Shown here in pieces: positions 36,101 to 48,483 of a DNA stretch of 58,017 nucleotides (position 1 is its first letter; each line of letters opens with the position of its first letter). The notes beneath the pieces were generated by a model. The model did no database searches. It was not told the origin of the DNA and saw nothing but the letters and a program-made list of their open reading frames with translations. The DNA is from Welwitschia mirabilis (lineage: Eukaryota > Gnetophyta > Gnetopsida > Welwitschiales), in contig JBOZIK010000001.1 in the NCBI GenBank assembly GCA_051453625.1, forward strand, positions 113,731,113 to 113,789,129. The letters run 5' to 3'. A program made the translations under genes and the position numbers.

Positions 36101-36410
36101 GTAGACTATAATTCACTTGAGTCATGTGGATGATAGAGGGGATAATGGAAAAAATCCTAAAAATTTTTAATAGAAAACTGAAATAGAAAATGTCATAGAG
36201 GCCGTGATTATCACATTTTACCTGGGTGACAAAGTGGATGACTGACTTTTATTACAGAATAGAAAGAAAAATTTTATTTTGAAAATATAAAACTAACACT
36301 AAAAAAACAAAAACCTATGCTGCTACAAATAATGATACATATTACTATAGTAAGCATTCAAATTAAAATACTAGTCAAAGTAATGATAGCTCTTAAACTT
36401 CACGTACCAT
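36100..36410 (-). repeat. Leader of element B with dyad-motif copies
   Basis: Non-coding DNA between PBS and gag. It contains two recognisable dyad-motif copies (about 36117-36149 and 36196-36245), as do the leaders of the other two Athila-like elements. Confidence 0.55.
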
Positions 36411-36411
36411 T

Positions 36412-36429
36412 TATTGATAATGGAGCCAA
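36412..36429 (-). other. Primer-binding site of element B
   Basis: Minus-strand TTGGCTCCATTATCA follows two bases after an LTR end ACTACAACA. It corresponds to the TGGCGCC...-type PBS of Athila/Tat elements with CpG decay. Confidence 0.65.
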
Positions 36430-36431
36430 GA

Positions 36432-37409
36432 TGTTGTAGTGTGTATTTATAAAATATTTTCATTCTAAGTAGAATCCTATTAATCATAAATAATAAGGCA
36501 CAAATAAAACACACTAATATAGATGGGAGTAACCTAAATGTCGTAATTCGTCAAAGGCCAAAGTAGAAAATAAGAGAGTTGCTTTTCATAAAGAGATACT
36601 TACATCCTAATCTATAGAAATAACTTGTAATACATGAAATTAAACTATATCACACTCATGAAAAGCTAATCTAAGGGAAAAAACAACAATGCACTTAATC
36701 TAAACTAACCAAGTGTAACCTTGAAAAAGGTTATGCTCGTAACCTATATCACTAAAGAAACTGTTACCGGATCAGAAGCAAAATAAACTATGAGGGTGAG
36801 AAATGATCATACATTAAAAGCATAAAAGAAAATGTTTACATATTAAGTCTTTAATAACATCTATTTTATAAAGTAGCTATACTTCAATGAAGGAAATGCC
36901 ACCCAACACTAAGGAAATGTCTATCTAGAACTACAGGATGGATCTGTGGTCCTTTGGTCTTCTATCATAAGAATTTTAGGTATAAATAAAGATAAGTGGG
37001 AGTTGAGGTTGAGATCTCTAGTTATTGACTTAACACATAATAATAAAAACAAAAAAATATGGGTAAACTATAATGGCCACATGAGAAGAAATGGAAAAAA
37101 CAAGTGATAGAAGTTAGATGCATGTTTAATACAAACATTATAATATTATTATCCAATTAACTGTCTAGATAATAAGGGAGATGATGCCGCCTTATAATTA
37201 ATTCAAATCACTTGCTACATAGACTTTAATCAGCATCGAGTTAGTTTGATCATCTGTATAGTCATCTAAATGATTAAGTAGATGATGTCTTTTAATAATC
37301 CTTCATTTATTACATTAGTCTCAATGTTTATAAGAAGTTATCATTAGAAATGTAAAGTATTCAAATTTCTTTAGAATGCTATAAATTATCATAGAAATTT
37401 TGTTTTTCA
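36432..37409 (-). repeat. 5' LTR of element B
   Basis: About 0.98 kb. On the minus strand it starts either TGAAAAACAAAATT (37409) or TGATAATTTATAG (37391) and ends ACAACA. Its first third recurs in inverted form at 32161-32497. It interrupts the gag of element A-C just to the right. One dyad-motif copy lies at about 37148-37190, 244 bp from the LTR start. Confidence 0.75.
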
Positions 37410-37539
37410 TCCTTTTCATCTCAGCTCCTCATTATCATGGAAATCAAGCATTTTACTTTTCTATTCACCTATAGAACTACTTAAAATACCCTATTAAATA
37501 TGTGTAAGTTAGCAGTGTAACATGTAGCCAATAAGTCTT

Positions 37540-38900
37540 ATGGTCTTTTGTTTTCTAACATGATTTATTGAAGGATGTTTACTAAGTTTTTAATGTTGGA
37601 ATTTTGTTTCTCTTGTAATTTTGTAAGATTAAAAATAGAGCTTTGAAGAGAATTATCTTGATGTTGAAAATTTGATGGACTTAATTGATAGGTTGAACTT
37701 TAATATTAATTTTTAAAAGGNNNNNNNNNNNNNNNNNNNNNNNNNNNNNNNNNNNNNNNNNNNNNNNNNNNNNNNNNNNNNNNNNNNNNNNNNNNNNNNN
37801 NNNNNNNNNNNNNNNNNNNNNNNNNNNNNNNNNNNNNNNNNNNNNNNNNNNNNNNNNNNNNNNNNNNNNNNNNNNNNNNNNNNNNNNNNNNNNNNNNNNN
37901 NNNNNNNNNNNNNNNNNATCTAAAATCATTTCAGTATATTTCTCCAAGGTTGTTGTAAAGTCTTTAATTAGATTTTTTTTCTAAGTTAATCTCTTTTAAA
38001 TCTTTGATGAATTGCCCTATAGTGCAGTTTTCCTTAGATGTTGGCCAAGTTTAACTAACATTTATAAGTTTATCTAATATTTTATAAGCCTTTTCTAATG
38101 TGATGTTCATATGGTTTCCACTATTAGAGAAGTCTACAAGTTATTTTTTATGGTGCTCTAGTCCACTATAAAAGTAGTTAATTAGTTCTTCTTGTGAAAA
38201 AGCATCTACTAAGTTAGAGTGAATGCAATGAAGAAACATTTATATGTAAAAGAATAATCCTCATTTGGTTGTTATTGAAAATTTATTACTTCCATTTTTT
38301 TTTTAATGGCTTCTTCATTTATGAATCTTTAAATAAAAGTTTGTTAGACTTGATCTCAAGATTTTAAACTTTTATGATGTATATTTTTAGCTTTTCTTTT
38401 TAATGGCATGCGAAAGATTACCATGTATGTTCTATTACTAATATTTTTCTTTCCATTTCCTAAGGTAAGAATTAATTGTTCTATGTTCCTGATGTGTTGG
38501 AAGGTCATATTCACCATTAAAAGTTGGATAGGCATCTAGGATTTTTAGCTCAACATCATCTCTTAGGAGTAGATCAAAAAGAGTTTGAATTTCTCATTTC
38601 TTATTTGCTAATAATTTCCTCAAGGTAAGATTTGCATTAGGACAAGGGGTATAAAACCTTACAACTTATTTTTATTTTTGGATAGTGCTCAACATTATAG
38701 AATGATTTTATTCTTCTAAATTTTCTTCTATGGGATTTGATTTTAAAAAAATAAATTCAAAAGAAGGATTGTATGTACCTAGATATTGTTTTTTTGACTC
38801 AATTTAAAAATCTAATAGCCCTTCTTTTAATGTTTTTCTCTATTAATAACCTTTCTCTCTGATATTTATTTTCTAGGTTGACCATATTATAGCATCCTAC
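37540..38900 (-). pseudogene. Element A-C gag, interrupted
   Basis: Minus-strand gag remnant homologous to 34680-36100. For example, plus text 'aaagttggataggcatctag' at about 38520 matches 'aaaggtaggatatgcattta' at about 35584, and both are followed by the same 'agatcaaaaagagtttgaat' type of block. An N run (37721-37917) removes part of it, including the likely zinc knuckle. Element B ends about 130 bp to its left, so the frame would have continued into the missing pol. Confidence 0.7.
37721..37917. other. Assembly gap (N run, 197)
   Basis: Unknown bases within the gag of element A-C. An open frame drawn across it (37681-37947, minus) is an artefact. Confidence 0.95.
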
Positions 38901-38929
38901 AATTAGAAAAAAATAGAAAACAAGATAAA

Positions 38930-39200
38930 ATTAAATAGATTATCATTTTAACTATCATGGGGATGATAGAAGTAATGACGAGCAAAAATAGAAACCTAAT
39001 AGAGTAGAAAGCCAAAAATTAAAAACACTATCTATCATCCTTCTGATTGTTCAGACGACAAAGGAGATGATAGAGACTGATTTTATTATAAAAAACTAGA
39101 ATCTAAAGATAAAAACTAAACATGAGACTGAAATTATAAACTATCATCCTAACTATCATAGGGATGATAGAGGAGATAATAGTTATTTTTTTACTAAAAA
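38930..39200 (-). repeat. Leader of element A-C: three dyad-motif repeats
   Basis: Three copies at about 38939, 39035 and 39141, roughly 100 bp apart, each with A-rich spacer and a GGATGATAGA-like half. It has the same arrangement as the leader of element D (52250-52512). Confidence 0.7.
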
Positions 39201-39330
39201 CTAAAATTGAAAAACTATAAATAGAAAACCTATGGTTCATAATAAAAATACATCACTATGGATAAATAACCAAATAGAAATTTGATGTACTCACTTGAAT
39301 AATAATAATCCTCATATTTCTTAGTAGCTT

Positions 39331-39349
39331 TCCTTGGTAATAATACCAA
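39331..39349 (-). other. Primer-binding site of element A-C
   Basis: Minus-strand TTGGTATTATTACCAAGGA, two bases after the LTR end; it corresponds to the PBS of elements B and D. Confidence 0.6.
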
Positions 39350-39351
39350 TT

Positions 39352-40359
39352 TATTATCATATGTATTTTTGAAAATGTTTATACTCAAAACAATCCTGTC
39401 ATTTACAAATAAAATAGAGATTTTACAAATTACAATACACTAATATAGTTGAGAGTGAACTCAAATGTCGTATCTCAATGAAGACTTACGAGAGGACAAT
39501 AAGAATTGATTTTTACAAATATTATATGATTGATCTTAAAGAACAATGTAGAAAATAAAGATACAATGCAAATGAAAATGCAACTAAGTCTAAATGAAAT
39601 GCAAAAAAAAGCTAAAGTACTTTTATTTCAGCCTTGATAAAAGCTACCATTAAGATCTATATCACCAATAAAATTGTTAGGACATCTAACAAATCTAAAA
39701 TTTAATAATAAAAATTAAATTTTTATATTAAAAGAAACTAAAAATTTAGATTACAAAATAGTCGAGACTTAATGAAGGAAGCATAACCTTCAACCAAGAA
39801 AACATCTTTCTATAACTCTCGAGATGGATCTCCCAAGCTTCGATCTCCTATCATGAGAATTTCCAATACATTGAATATAGAGAGGAGAGTTGAAGAGGAG
39901 TTTTATTTATATGGTTACACAATAAAACTATTACACAAAAAGCACTCCAAAATGTGATCCATTATAGAAAAGAAATAAATAAAATGGTCAAAGATCAGTT
40001 GTCAAAGTTAGTTGCAATGTTATCCTGGTTGTCATCCAAATAGTGAAGGGGATAACAACCCGTTTTAAAAGATGACTTAGTAGTTCACATTATCATCAAA
40101 TGTTATCATCATCCTATTGGTTATGAAAATGATAGAGGGAACAATGGTCTTCTTTATTCATTGCAATGAGAAGAAACTAGCCTTTTATGTCAGTAATCTT
40201 CCTCTAAAGCTGTGTGTATCAGAATATGCCATAAATGCCTCAAATTATGCTAAGAATTACACATTTTGAAATATTCCATTGATTATTCAATATCCCTAGA
40301 ATTGCACTTAAACCTATGTAAATGTCTTAATCAAATACACACATATTGATAGTGCATCA
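39352..40359 (-). repeat. 5' LTR of element A-C
   Basis: About 1.0 kb, partner of 28490-29559, starting TGATGCACTATCAA on the minus strand. Dyad-motif copies lie at about 40005 and 40090. ATTAC at 40360-40364 is the right target duplication. Confidence 0.85.
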
Positions 40360-40784
40360 ATTACTCTTAATAGATGTTCATCCCTCTTTTTACCATCTTA
40401 TTCCCTTCTTGACCAAATGTTGTGATCATCTTTAATCCCATTGTTGTCATCCCTTGTTATCCTTATTTTGATTTACTATTTACCATATTCTCATTTACTA
40501 GCTCTTAATTTCATAGTTACTTGGGGTAGATGCTATTCAACCTCTCTCCAATTTCTATTTACCTATTCTTACTTACTTTTACTAATGCATGATATTCATT
40601 TTGACTTACCATATAATCCCATTTTTCCCATGAACATTTCATATGTTATGATTATTTATCAGTTATTTAAAAAAACATTTTTAAAAAAATTAAGTATGTA
40701 AAAACTTGAGAGGGTGCATATTATATTTAGTTTTTGAGATGAGGTTCACTCTTTACCTTACATCAAAAAGGAGGGGCATCTGTA
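40360..40784 (+). mobile_element. Element I, 3' region continued, with PPT
   Basis: Pyrimidine-rich DNA like that at 27400-28489, resuming on the far side of the element A-C insertion. It ends with AAAAAGGAGGGGCATC (about 40768-40784), a good plus-strand polypurine tract before a TG. The open frame 40441-40701 is low-complexity. Confidence 0.55.
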
Positions 40785-40905
40785 AAAGCATGTTTTATCC
40801 ACTACCATTCATCCCTCTAATTTCATTAACCTAGTCCCTTTTCAACATTTTAACCTTTTGTTCATTACTCCTCATACCCCTTTTCATTAGCAACATTTAT
40901 AACTG
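40785..40905 (+). repeat. Start of the 3' LTR of element I, truncated
   Basis: Begins TGTAAAAGCATGTTTTATCC after the PPT and aligns with 19650-19760 (element J). The similarity stops where the LTR of element F/G begins, so F/G inserted into this LTR and the rest should lie beyond the right end of the window. Confidence 0.6.
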
Positions 40906-42103
40906 TGTTGTTGGTGGCCTAAATTGTACTTTAAAAGTAGTTAATTCTAGATGGAAATAATGTAATTGTAATTAGGCTTAGTATAGGATGATTCAACCAA
41001 TGAATGTTGTAATTTAGAGAGCATAAAAAAACATACCAATCAAGCACATAAATAAGAAAGAATAAACATTTAAATTTCAGTCCAATCTCTTTAAGGAATT
41101 TTGTATTTTATTATATAAAAAGGAAAAAGAGCAATGAAACTCTTTTAATGATGAAATGCAAAATGAATGAGAAATGGAGAATGCAAGCCTATAATAACTA
41201 ATTTCTGAGTTATTGTCACTCAAACTCAGCCATTATGACCTATGTTTAAACTAGAATTAATATAAATAATAGAATTAATCAAACATAACACAAGCCATAA
41301 GAGAAATAAGATGAATTAGAGAAAGACATTTTATTTAATAAATTAAATGTATTTCAAATACCTTAGTAGGGTAGTAATTTCTTAATGATAGAAACATAGA
41401 CTAATCATTAAGAATGATCTCTAATATGCTGAAATGAATCTTTAACTCCTTGGATACCTTTATTACTAATTCTCAAATATTAAAAGATGATTAAATGAAA
41501 CCAAATGAAGGTTTATATAGTTTTCTCAAGGTGGTTATAAGTCTGGAAGATTAGTACAGATGAAGAGGCATCATTAGGCATAAACTAGACCTTAATTATC
41601 TTAGTTAAAAAGAAGTTATGATACTATCATGTTATTTTGTCATTGGGATAACATATGATATGATACCTCTTCATGATCCAATCATAGGTCATCACATTAG
41701 GAGATTGTTGGGATTTGAATTCAAACTATAATGGATATGTTGTCCCCTATGTTATGTGGACGACATAGGATATTACAACCACATTAGATCATCAAGTTAG
41801 CATTGGCTTAGTCTCATCTTATTAGTAGCTTCATAGCTAATTACCTTATCATCATGCCCTGTGTCATGGGGATGACAGGAGGGATGACAACTAATTCTTT
41901 GACTTTTTCTTCTAGTCATCACTTCATTTCTTCCTTGGTTGAATTTCTACTCTTATGAATGAAAATATGATAATTAACACCATAATTTAGTTATTAAATT
42001 TCTTTGTAATAACATTCCTAAAAATTACTAAATTGTGTTCCTATTCCTTATAAAACATTACCAATTATACTACAAAAATATGACAAATTGGTATTACAAC
42101 ATA
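40906..42103 (-). repeat. 3' LTR of element F/G
   Basis: About 1.2 kb. Its right edge ('aaattggtattacaacata') aligns with the edges of the A-C LTR ('aaattgatagtgcatcata') and the D LTR. The left edge near 40906 is inferred from 'tgttgttgg', matching the 'ACAACA' end of element B. Dyad-motif copies at about 41738 and 41851 fit the usual distance from the LTR start. Confidence 0.65.
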
Positions 42104-42110
42104 GCCCCCT
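42104..42110 (-). other. Polypurine tract of element F/G
   Basis: Minus-strand AGGGGGC, preceded by 'GATAG-' type text equivalent to the PPT of element D. It shows that the element's interior lies to the right. Confidence 0.65.
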
Positions 42111-42568
42111 ATCTAGCATTTCATTAGTTCCTTGATAAACAATTCAAAAAAGGACCTTATGATGTCAACGTACTAGGAAAAGAAGGCCTTAAAATACAAT
42201 AAAAAATTATTTGGAATGTCCATACAAACTGGCAATTAAGATATAGAAGTTATCAAAAAAATAAGCATTACATAAATATCAACTATAAGTTCAAGAACAA
42301 TGTGCACAAGTACAATAGCATGAAAGAGGCACAGTTTCTATATAACTTAGATCATGGAACTACATTAACAATCATGGGTCCCTATGTAAAGAGGATTAGA
42401 AATCAACCTCCATATCAGTATCTCTCTTGCAACATATCTCCATAAGTGGCTCAATGATAAGGTTCTTAATGTTTAGAAAGTAGTAAGAGATGTGCTTTTA
42501 TAATTTGGAGGTAGTCACATCATGATGGACATGAACCATCTTAGGAATTCCCACTAAAGTTTCCTGTT

Positions 42569-43214
42569 NNNNNNNNNNNNNNNNNNNNNNNNNNNNNNNN
42601 NNNNNNNNNNNNNNNNNNNNNNNNNNNNNNNNNNNNNNNNNNNNNNNNNNNNNNNNNNNNNNNNNNNNNNNNNNNNNNNNNNNNNNNNNNNNNNNNNNNN
42701 NNNNNNNNNNNNNNNNNNNNNNNNNNNNNNNNNNNNNNNNNNNNNNNNNNNNNNNNNNNNNNNNNNNNNNNNNNNNNNNNNNNNNNNNNNNNNNNNNNNN
42801 NNNNNNNNNNNNNNNNNNNNNNNNNNNNNNNNNNNNNNNNNNNNNNNNNNNNNNNNNNNNNNNNNNNNNNNNNNNNNNNNNNNNNNNNNNNNNNNNNNNN
42901 NNNNNNNNNNNNNNNNNNNNNNNNNNNNNNNNNNNNNNNNNNNNNNNNNNNNNNNNNNNNNNNNNNNNNNNNNNNNNNNNNNNNNNNNNNNNNNNNNNNN
43001 NNNNNNNNNNNNNNNNNNNNNNNNNNNNNNNNNNNNNNNNNNNNNNNNNNNNNNNNNNNNNNNNNNNNNNNNNNNNNNNNNNNNNNNNNNNNNNNNNNNN
43101 NNNNNNNNNNNNNNNNNNNNNNNNNNNNNNNNNNNNNNNNNNNNNNNNNNNNNNNNNNNNNNNNNNNNNNNNNNNNNNNNNNNNNNNNNNNNNNNNNNNN
43201 NNNNNNNNNNNNNN
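42569..43214. other. Assembly gap (N run, 646)
   Basis: Unknown bases. The flanks (ending 'ttcctgtt' and starting 'aggtagct') do not overlap visibly, so here the gap may be real. Confidence 0.95.
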
Positions 43215-43665
43215 AGGTAGCTCTACCCTACTCCTCTATAATGTGAACATGTACCTCTAACTAATCAAGTTATGTAGTAGTGTGATCATGAAGATCCTAT
43301 ATCTATAAAGATAATCTTTTCTCCATACCTTCTAATAATGCTGTAAGCTGATCTAGTGTGATGTATCTAGTTTTCTGAGACTATCCAGAAGGAGGTGGAA
43401 GTAGCTGTGCTGTAGGGGCCTCATTAGAAGCTAGTGGAACCATACCTAGAATCTCCATTGCTAATCTCCTAAGATGGGTATCATCAGCTAAAATGTAAAC
43501 TGAATGAGGATTATTTACTAGGATGGGGATCTCAAATTATCTAAAGAAAGTACTCACTAAGCAAGGATAGGCAATTGTAAAAAATCAACATTAGGTCCTC
43601 ATCCATCTTAATCAGTTCCAAATAAAGGTAACCAAATCCATTCTCTCTCCATGATGAATGAGGGT
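43215..43665 (-). pseudogene. Env-position retrotransposon ORF, C-terminal part
   Basis: On the minus strand the frame reads 'HGERMDLVTFIWN', 'IAYPCLVSTFFR', 'LADDTHLRRLAMEILGMV' and 'TLDQLTALLEGMEKRLSL' with scattered stops. The first two blocks resemble the putative plant transposon protein / ATHILA ORF-1 type of proteins, which occur between integrase and 3' LTR in Athila elements; their function is unknown. The N-terminal part lies at 53830-54434 on the other side of element D. The family call rests on short motifs, so it is moderate. Confidence 0.45.
43661..43665. repeat. Target-site duplication of element D, left copy
   Basis: GAGGG, against GAGGA at 53788-53792 (one transition). Removing element D joins the two halves of the minus-strand ORF, which supports the call. 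Confidence 0.55.
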
Positions 43666-44918
43666 GCTATAGTATAAATTTATGCAATACTACACTCCTT
43701 TAAGAAAGCCTATAAATCAATTTACTTGAATAAAAACACATGCTAGCATAAATAGAAGTTCATCCAAATGCCATAATCCCAATGAAGGCACTAGGCTTAG
43801 AGTTAGAGAGTTTAGTTTCAAAGGTATTTTTACTCTTTTTATTTTTGAATCACTTAAAGTAAATAACAACATAAAATTCAATGCAAAGTGAATGGATATG
43901 AAATGCAAATGGAAGTGGAATGAATTCTATTAGATTCTAATTCTCTTAGTAATAAGAACTAGCTTCTTTATAATTCAAATAAATTAAGAATAGTATTTTA
44001 CTTATTCCTAATCAACATGAACTATGAGATATACCAAGTAGAATATGGAATGTAAAGTGGAATGGAAATAGAATAACAATGCAAATCTAAACTAACCAAA
44101 GTCAACCTTGATAAATGTTTTTCTTATGATCTANNNNNNNNNNNNNNNNNNNACTTAAACTATAACCAACTTAAGCCATAAGGGAGATAAATAGAATTGA
44201 ATTAAAAAGAGTAATTGTATTAATTTATAGAACTTTTACATCTACTTGCAATAAAGTAGTAGCACCTCAATGGAGGAGACTTAACTTAACACCAAGAGAA
44301 CTTCTCTCCATAACTACTAGATAAACCTCTTATTCTTCAATCTTCTATTACAAGCATATTGAATACAAAAGATGGAAATAAAATTAAAGTATGAAAAGAG
44401 TATTTATAGTTTTTCATTGAAGTTATAAAAGCTTATTCCCAAAAGTTAGAAAAGAAACCCTAATAGCTCAAATGGATTACATGATCCCATTACAAAGATA
44501 AATATTACTAACCATAGAAAAATAGCTGTCATTATGACTATCATGGAGATGATAAAGAATACATCACTCAATGTCAAAGGTACTCTGTTAGCTTTAGGCT
44601 TCACTACCAACCTACAACTTCTGTTCATATTAGTAATGCTATCATCTTGACTATCATGGGGATGATAGAGGGAATGATAGGTTTCTTTATCTTTAATATT
44701 AATAAGGAATTAATCTTATATAAGGTGAACCCTTCTTCCAAAGCATGTAGTATTAGAAAAAGCCTCAAAAGCATCCAAATATACTTAGAATCACATGTTT
44801 TAATAATTATCTTATTATTTCTTCATAATAATCAGTATTACATCTAAACCTATATAAATGTTCTATAGAAGCACTCAAAATACACCCTTAAATTCCTATA
44901 AATTAGCATCATAAGATA
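43666..44918 (-). repeat. 3' LTR of element D
   Basis: About 1.25 kb, paired with 52650-53787. The opening block 'cctataaatcaatttacttg' plus 'aaaaacacatgctag' recurs at 52690. It contains a 19-N gap (44134-44152) and dyad-motif copies at about 44519 and 44638. The apparent LTR start TATCTTATGATG (minus strand) suggests the terminal TG has decayed to TA. Confidence 0.85.
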
Positions 44919-44928
44919 GTCCCCTAAT
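44919..44928 (-). other. Polypurine tract of element D
   Basis: Minus-strand AATTAGGGGAC immediately before the LTR start. Confidence 0.65.
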
Positions 44929-46980
44929 TAGCCTTGTTAGTCCCTGACAAAGTAAGTGATCAACTATATTAGAAGCCAATTTAACTAAGATAAAACAACA
45001 CTAGAAAGATGTAAATTAAGTTCAATTCAATCATGTAAGAATAAATATTATAAAAAAATTAACTGATACAAATACTAAAAATATCCCTAATCCCCCTATT
45101 TAAGCATGTTACCATAGGATAGATGAATGTCATCCACATACAAAAATCATAAAATGTAACATTGATAAATCAGATAATGTGTATGCATAATGCAAACTAG
45201 TGAAAATGAACTGATGTGATAGACTTAAGTAATGTTAATCTCAAAATAATGATGCATTTAAGATAATTCGTGTAATCCATAAGGGTAAAGGACAAGATTA
45301 GATATAGCATTATATTTAGATGATCTAAAACATAGCTACAAGAAAACTCTATGAGTGTGCTACTGTACGTTAGCAAGATAAAGTCCATGAATTTTATATA
45401 GCATAAAAGCTTAAAATATGATCCTTTAAAAATTTATGCTTAAAATAATAGAAGAAAGCTAAAAAAGGGGGTCCTTCCCCTTCCTCCCTCAGAGAAGAAG
45501 AAAGACATCTTGAATTACACCAAAGGAAAAGAATGAGTATCATCTTGAATGTCATGGAGACAATAAACGTGAAATGACAGTGATTAAATAAGATGTTTGA
45601 AGAGAAAAGACAAATTAGAAAAATTGTAAAAGTAAGCAAACACATGAAAAACATTAAAAAAAGTAGAAATAATGTATAAAGTAAAGAAAAAACCTAAAAA
45701 ACATGCCCATAGTGGAGAGGAACTCATGAAGAAAAGTGTGAAAATAGAAGAAAATGCACTAAGGAGAAAAAAGTAATGCTAAAAGACCCATAAATGTGTC
45801 CAAACTCATAAATAAAAAAAAAAAAGTTAAAACTCATTAGATCATGGAAACCTATCACAAAAAGAACAGTAATCCTCTATAGAACCTATGGAAACACTTC
45901 AACAAGAAACTATGAAATGATTAGATCCACAATAGTATGCTTAAAAAGTATGGGAAATGACTTTGAAAAATCCATCAAAACAATTAAAGAAAAACAAAAT
46001 AAAAATGGACAATTAGAAACATACAGAAGATTGCTTATTTATCCTAAATTCGAACCTAACGAATTCCCATGGCAAGAATCATAACATCACTTAATGAAAG
46101 ATGCATGACGGTATGTAAAAACTTATAAATTATCACTTAAATAGGCAATGATTATAATGATGTTAAGTATATATAATGTTATTAATCAATGAATGATAAT
46201 ATAAAATGCTATCAAAATAGAAACTTACAAGCTAGCATATCAAAACAATACTATAAATAAATTACTATAAATAAATAATCATGTATAAGTACTATAAATA
46301 AATAAAGTAATCATGTATAAGTACTATAAATAAATAAATAAAAGGAGTTTTAAAAATAATAAATGCCTCTAATAATACTAGGGACATCACTAATCTGGTA
46401 GCCTCGAAGTGTAATTTATTATACCATGATGAGGGAAGTGAAACCATTGTCAGAGGAGTAAGAACCCATACAACATAGCCAACTAACCCCCTAGGGGACT
46501 TTTCATAGCTACCCTATCACACTGCCAAAGGTCCTTCTAAGAAAAATTTTCCCTAGTGCACTTACAATAAGACATCATGGTGACCATATTTTGAGATACA
46601 ACATGAAAGGGCATGATTGTTATTTCATTTTATTTTCTTATTCTCCATCCCTCTTTTTTTTTTTTTTGTTTTTGTATTTTTAAAATTACACATGAACAAG
46701 TACTTGTAAGGATAAAAGTGAAGTAATGGAATGAGTAACAAAGTAAGAACATGTAAAAACAACTAATTACTTACACCATTGAAAGAGAATAAAAGAATCA
46801 AGGCATCTTTATTTAAAATGAAGTTTATAGACATACGAATGTCTAAAGATTGGATGAAGCTAATATTATCATTTAAAATGCCTAAGTAAAATATTACTAA
46901 TAATAGAGATATTCAAGTGATAATATGGTGTTTTACCTAAGGAATAAGTTAAGAAGGAATTTAGATAATGATAAAAGAAA
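44929..46980 (-). other. Element D 3' region
   Basis: No recognisable ORF; the env-position protein seen in F/G is missing or unrecognisable here. A GC-richer segment at 46390-46560, a T-rich tract near 46655 and a short minisatellite (46250-46345) are the only features. Another dyad-motif copy lies at about 45527. Confidence 0.5.
46250..46345. repeat. Minisatellite, about 31-bp unit
   Basis: Units of 'actataaataaataa' plus 'gtaatcatgtataagt' repeat about three times, with ATAA-rich ends. Confidence 0.8.
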
Positions 46981-46989
46981 GGTTCTTCT

Positions 46990-48100
46990 TATTAAGAGGG
47001 GCTTCTAAAATAAGTGCTTCTATCATGTTCAAGGTTTTGTCAAAAGTTGACTTATAAATTTTTAACCTTTGTCCATTAATTTTTTGAATTTATCTAGTGT
47101 TTGGATTAGAGATTTCAACTAAACCATTTGAATGAAGACTTAACCATTTAGAAGTTAACTTATTGTGTAAAAGATGTACTTGGGTCTTATACAAAAGGAC
47201 AAGCTAACCAAATTTCAATAGATTATGAATAATATTTTTATCATGTCTAAACTTTACTTGATCTTTATAAATGATTAATAATGTAAAGCAGAGTACATTT
47301 TTTATCTAAATGGTCAAGTTGAGCCAATCGAGTTCTAAGATTTTCATCCAAGTTTACAAGGTTAAGTTGATGGGTGGATCGTTAAGAGTTATAGCAAACA
47401 TTAACTAGCAAAACATAAACTTTTTCATACATAAGTTCATATGGTGAGAAATATAGAGAGTTACATTAAGTAGTATGCTAAGATAAAAGAACACCACTAA
47501 GTTTAGAAGATCATGTTTTCCTATTAACAAAGACTAGTTTCTAAAGAATATTTTTCATTTCCATTTTTGACTTGACCATTAGCTTGAGGATGATAAATAC
47601 ATGCAATTCTATGTTTAATACCAATGGATAAAAGAATTTTCAAAAAATGTGGTTAATAAATAAGTTTCCTAATCACTAATGATAATTCATGAAAAATCAA
47701 AACATTAAAAGATATGAGTTCAAACAAAATTGTAAATAGTTCAAAAATCATTTTTGGTAGTAGGAAAAACTTCTACCCACTTAGTAATATAATCTATTTT
47801 TTATTATGAGAAGGTGGTGTAATGCACATCATAAGAATGAGTTAGGCTACCATAATATTTACATGCATTACACCTTTAAGCAAAGTCATATGAATTCTTA
47901 AAAAAAGTATGTCAATAAAAACTAGAGTGAAGAATTTTTGTAACAATCTTTTAGCCACTAAAATGTTCCCTACATATCTCACCATGGCAAAGTTTTAGGA
48001 TTTCTAATATTTCTCACTTAGGTACACACTTATACATGATTTGATCTTTGCAACATCTATAAAGATAGGGTTCATTCCATTCATAGTTACCATTTCTATA
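46990..48100 (-). pseudogene. Element D integrase
   Basis: Integrase inserts the cDNA into the chromosome. On the minus strand, 'IGIKHRIACIYHPQANGQV' (about 47625-47569) is the block before the third catalytic residue. There the next codon is AAA (Lys, 47568-47566) where the family has the catalytic Glu of the DDE triad. The C-terminal domain follows: 'YKTQVHLLHNKL' near 47200, 'VEISNPNT' near 47115 and 'INGQRLKIYKSTFDKTLNM' near 47080-47020. These match the plant Athila/Tat integrase tail. Stops and indels are present. The open frame 48041-48466 (plus) is antisense. Confidence 0.85.
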
Positions 48101-48483
48101 AAGAAAATATTTATGCTAGTTATGGTTCCAATGCTAATAAGTTTTTATAGTAATAAAATAGTTTACAATATTAATATACCCAGGATCAAGATGAGTAGAA
48201 GAGATGGCATAAAGTTGTTCAATTACAAAGAGTTGTTTATTTGGAAAAGAATCATTTATGGGAATAGTATCATGAGAATAAGAAAGTTAATAAAGATGCT
48301 CAGCAACACTATTATGTTTTCTAGCTTTATCAATGATGGTAAGATTAAATTCTTACATGAGAAGAATTCACCTAATAAGTCTAGCACTGAAGTCTTTTTT
48401 AGTCATAAGATAGTAGATGGCTATATGATATATGTAAACATTAACGATAATCTAGGAAAAATATAATGGCAAGCATTTCTCTC

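Larger units (their letters stand above)
28490..40359 (-). mobile_element. Athila-like Ty3/gypsy element A-C, full length, with nested insertion
   Basis: A minus-strand element of about 11.9 kb including inserted DNA. The 3' LTR lies at 28490-29559, PPT at 29562-29572, gag at about 37540-38900, PBS at 39331-39349 and 5' LTR at 39352-40359. Between gag and the 3' end lies element B with its inverted duplication, so A-C's own pol is not visible; the stretch 29573-30130 is probably its 3' region. It is inserted in element I. Confidence 0.75.
42111..43665 (-). mobile_element. Element F/G interior, part left of the element D insertion
   Basis: 3' region of F/G. 42111-42568 has no recognisable coding sequence. 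An N run follows at 42569-43214, then the C-terminal part of the env-position ORF (43215-43665). Confidence 0.55.

Noticed and set aside
38939-39183. Regularly spaced repeats suggesting a CRISPR-like array
   Set aside because: The sequence is plant nuclear; the spacers are homologous A-rich DNA, the repeats are degenerate, and the array lies in a retrotransposon leader.
48041-48466. Longest fully resolved plus-strand open frame (141 codons)
   Set aside because: It is antisense to the pol linker/integrase region of element D and has no domain; its relative 57598-57813 lies antisense to the same region of F/G.
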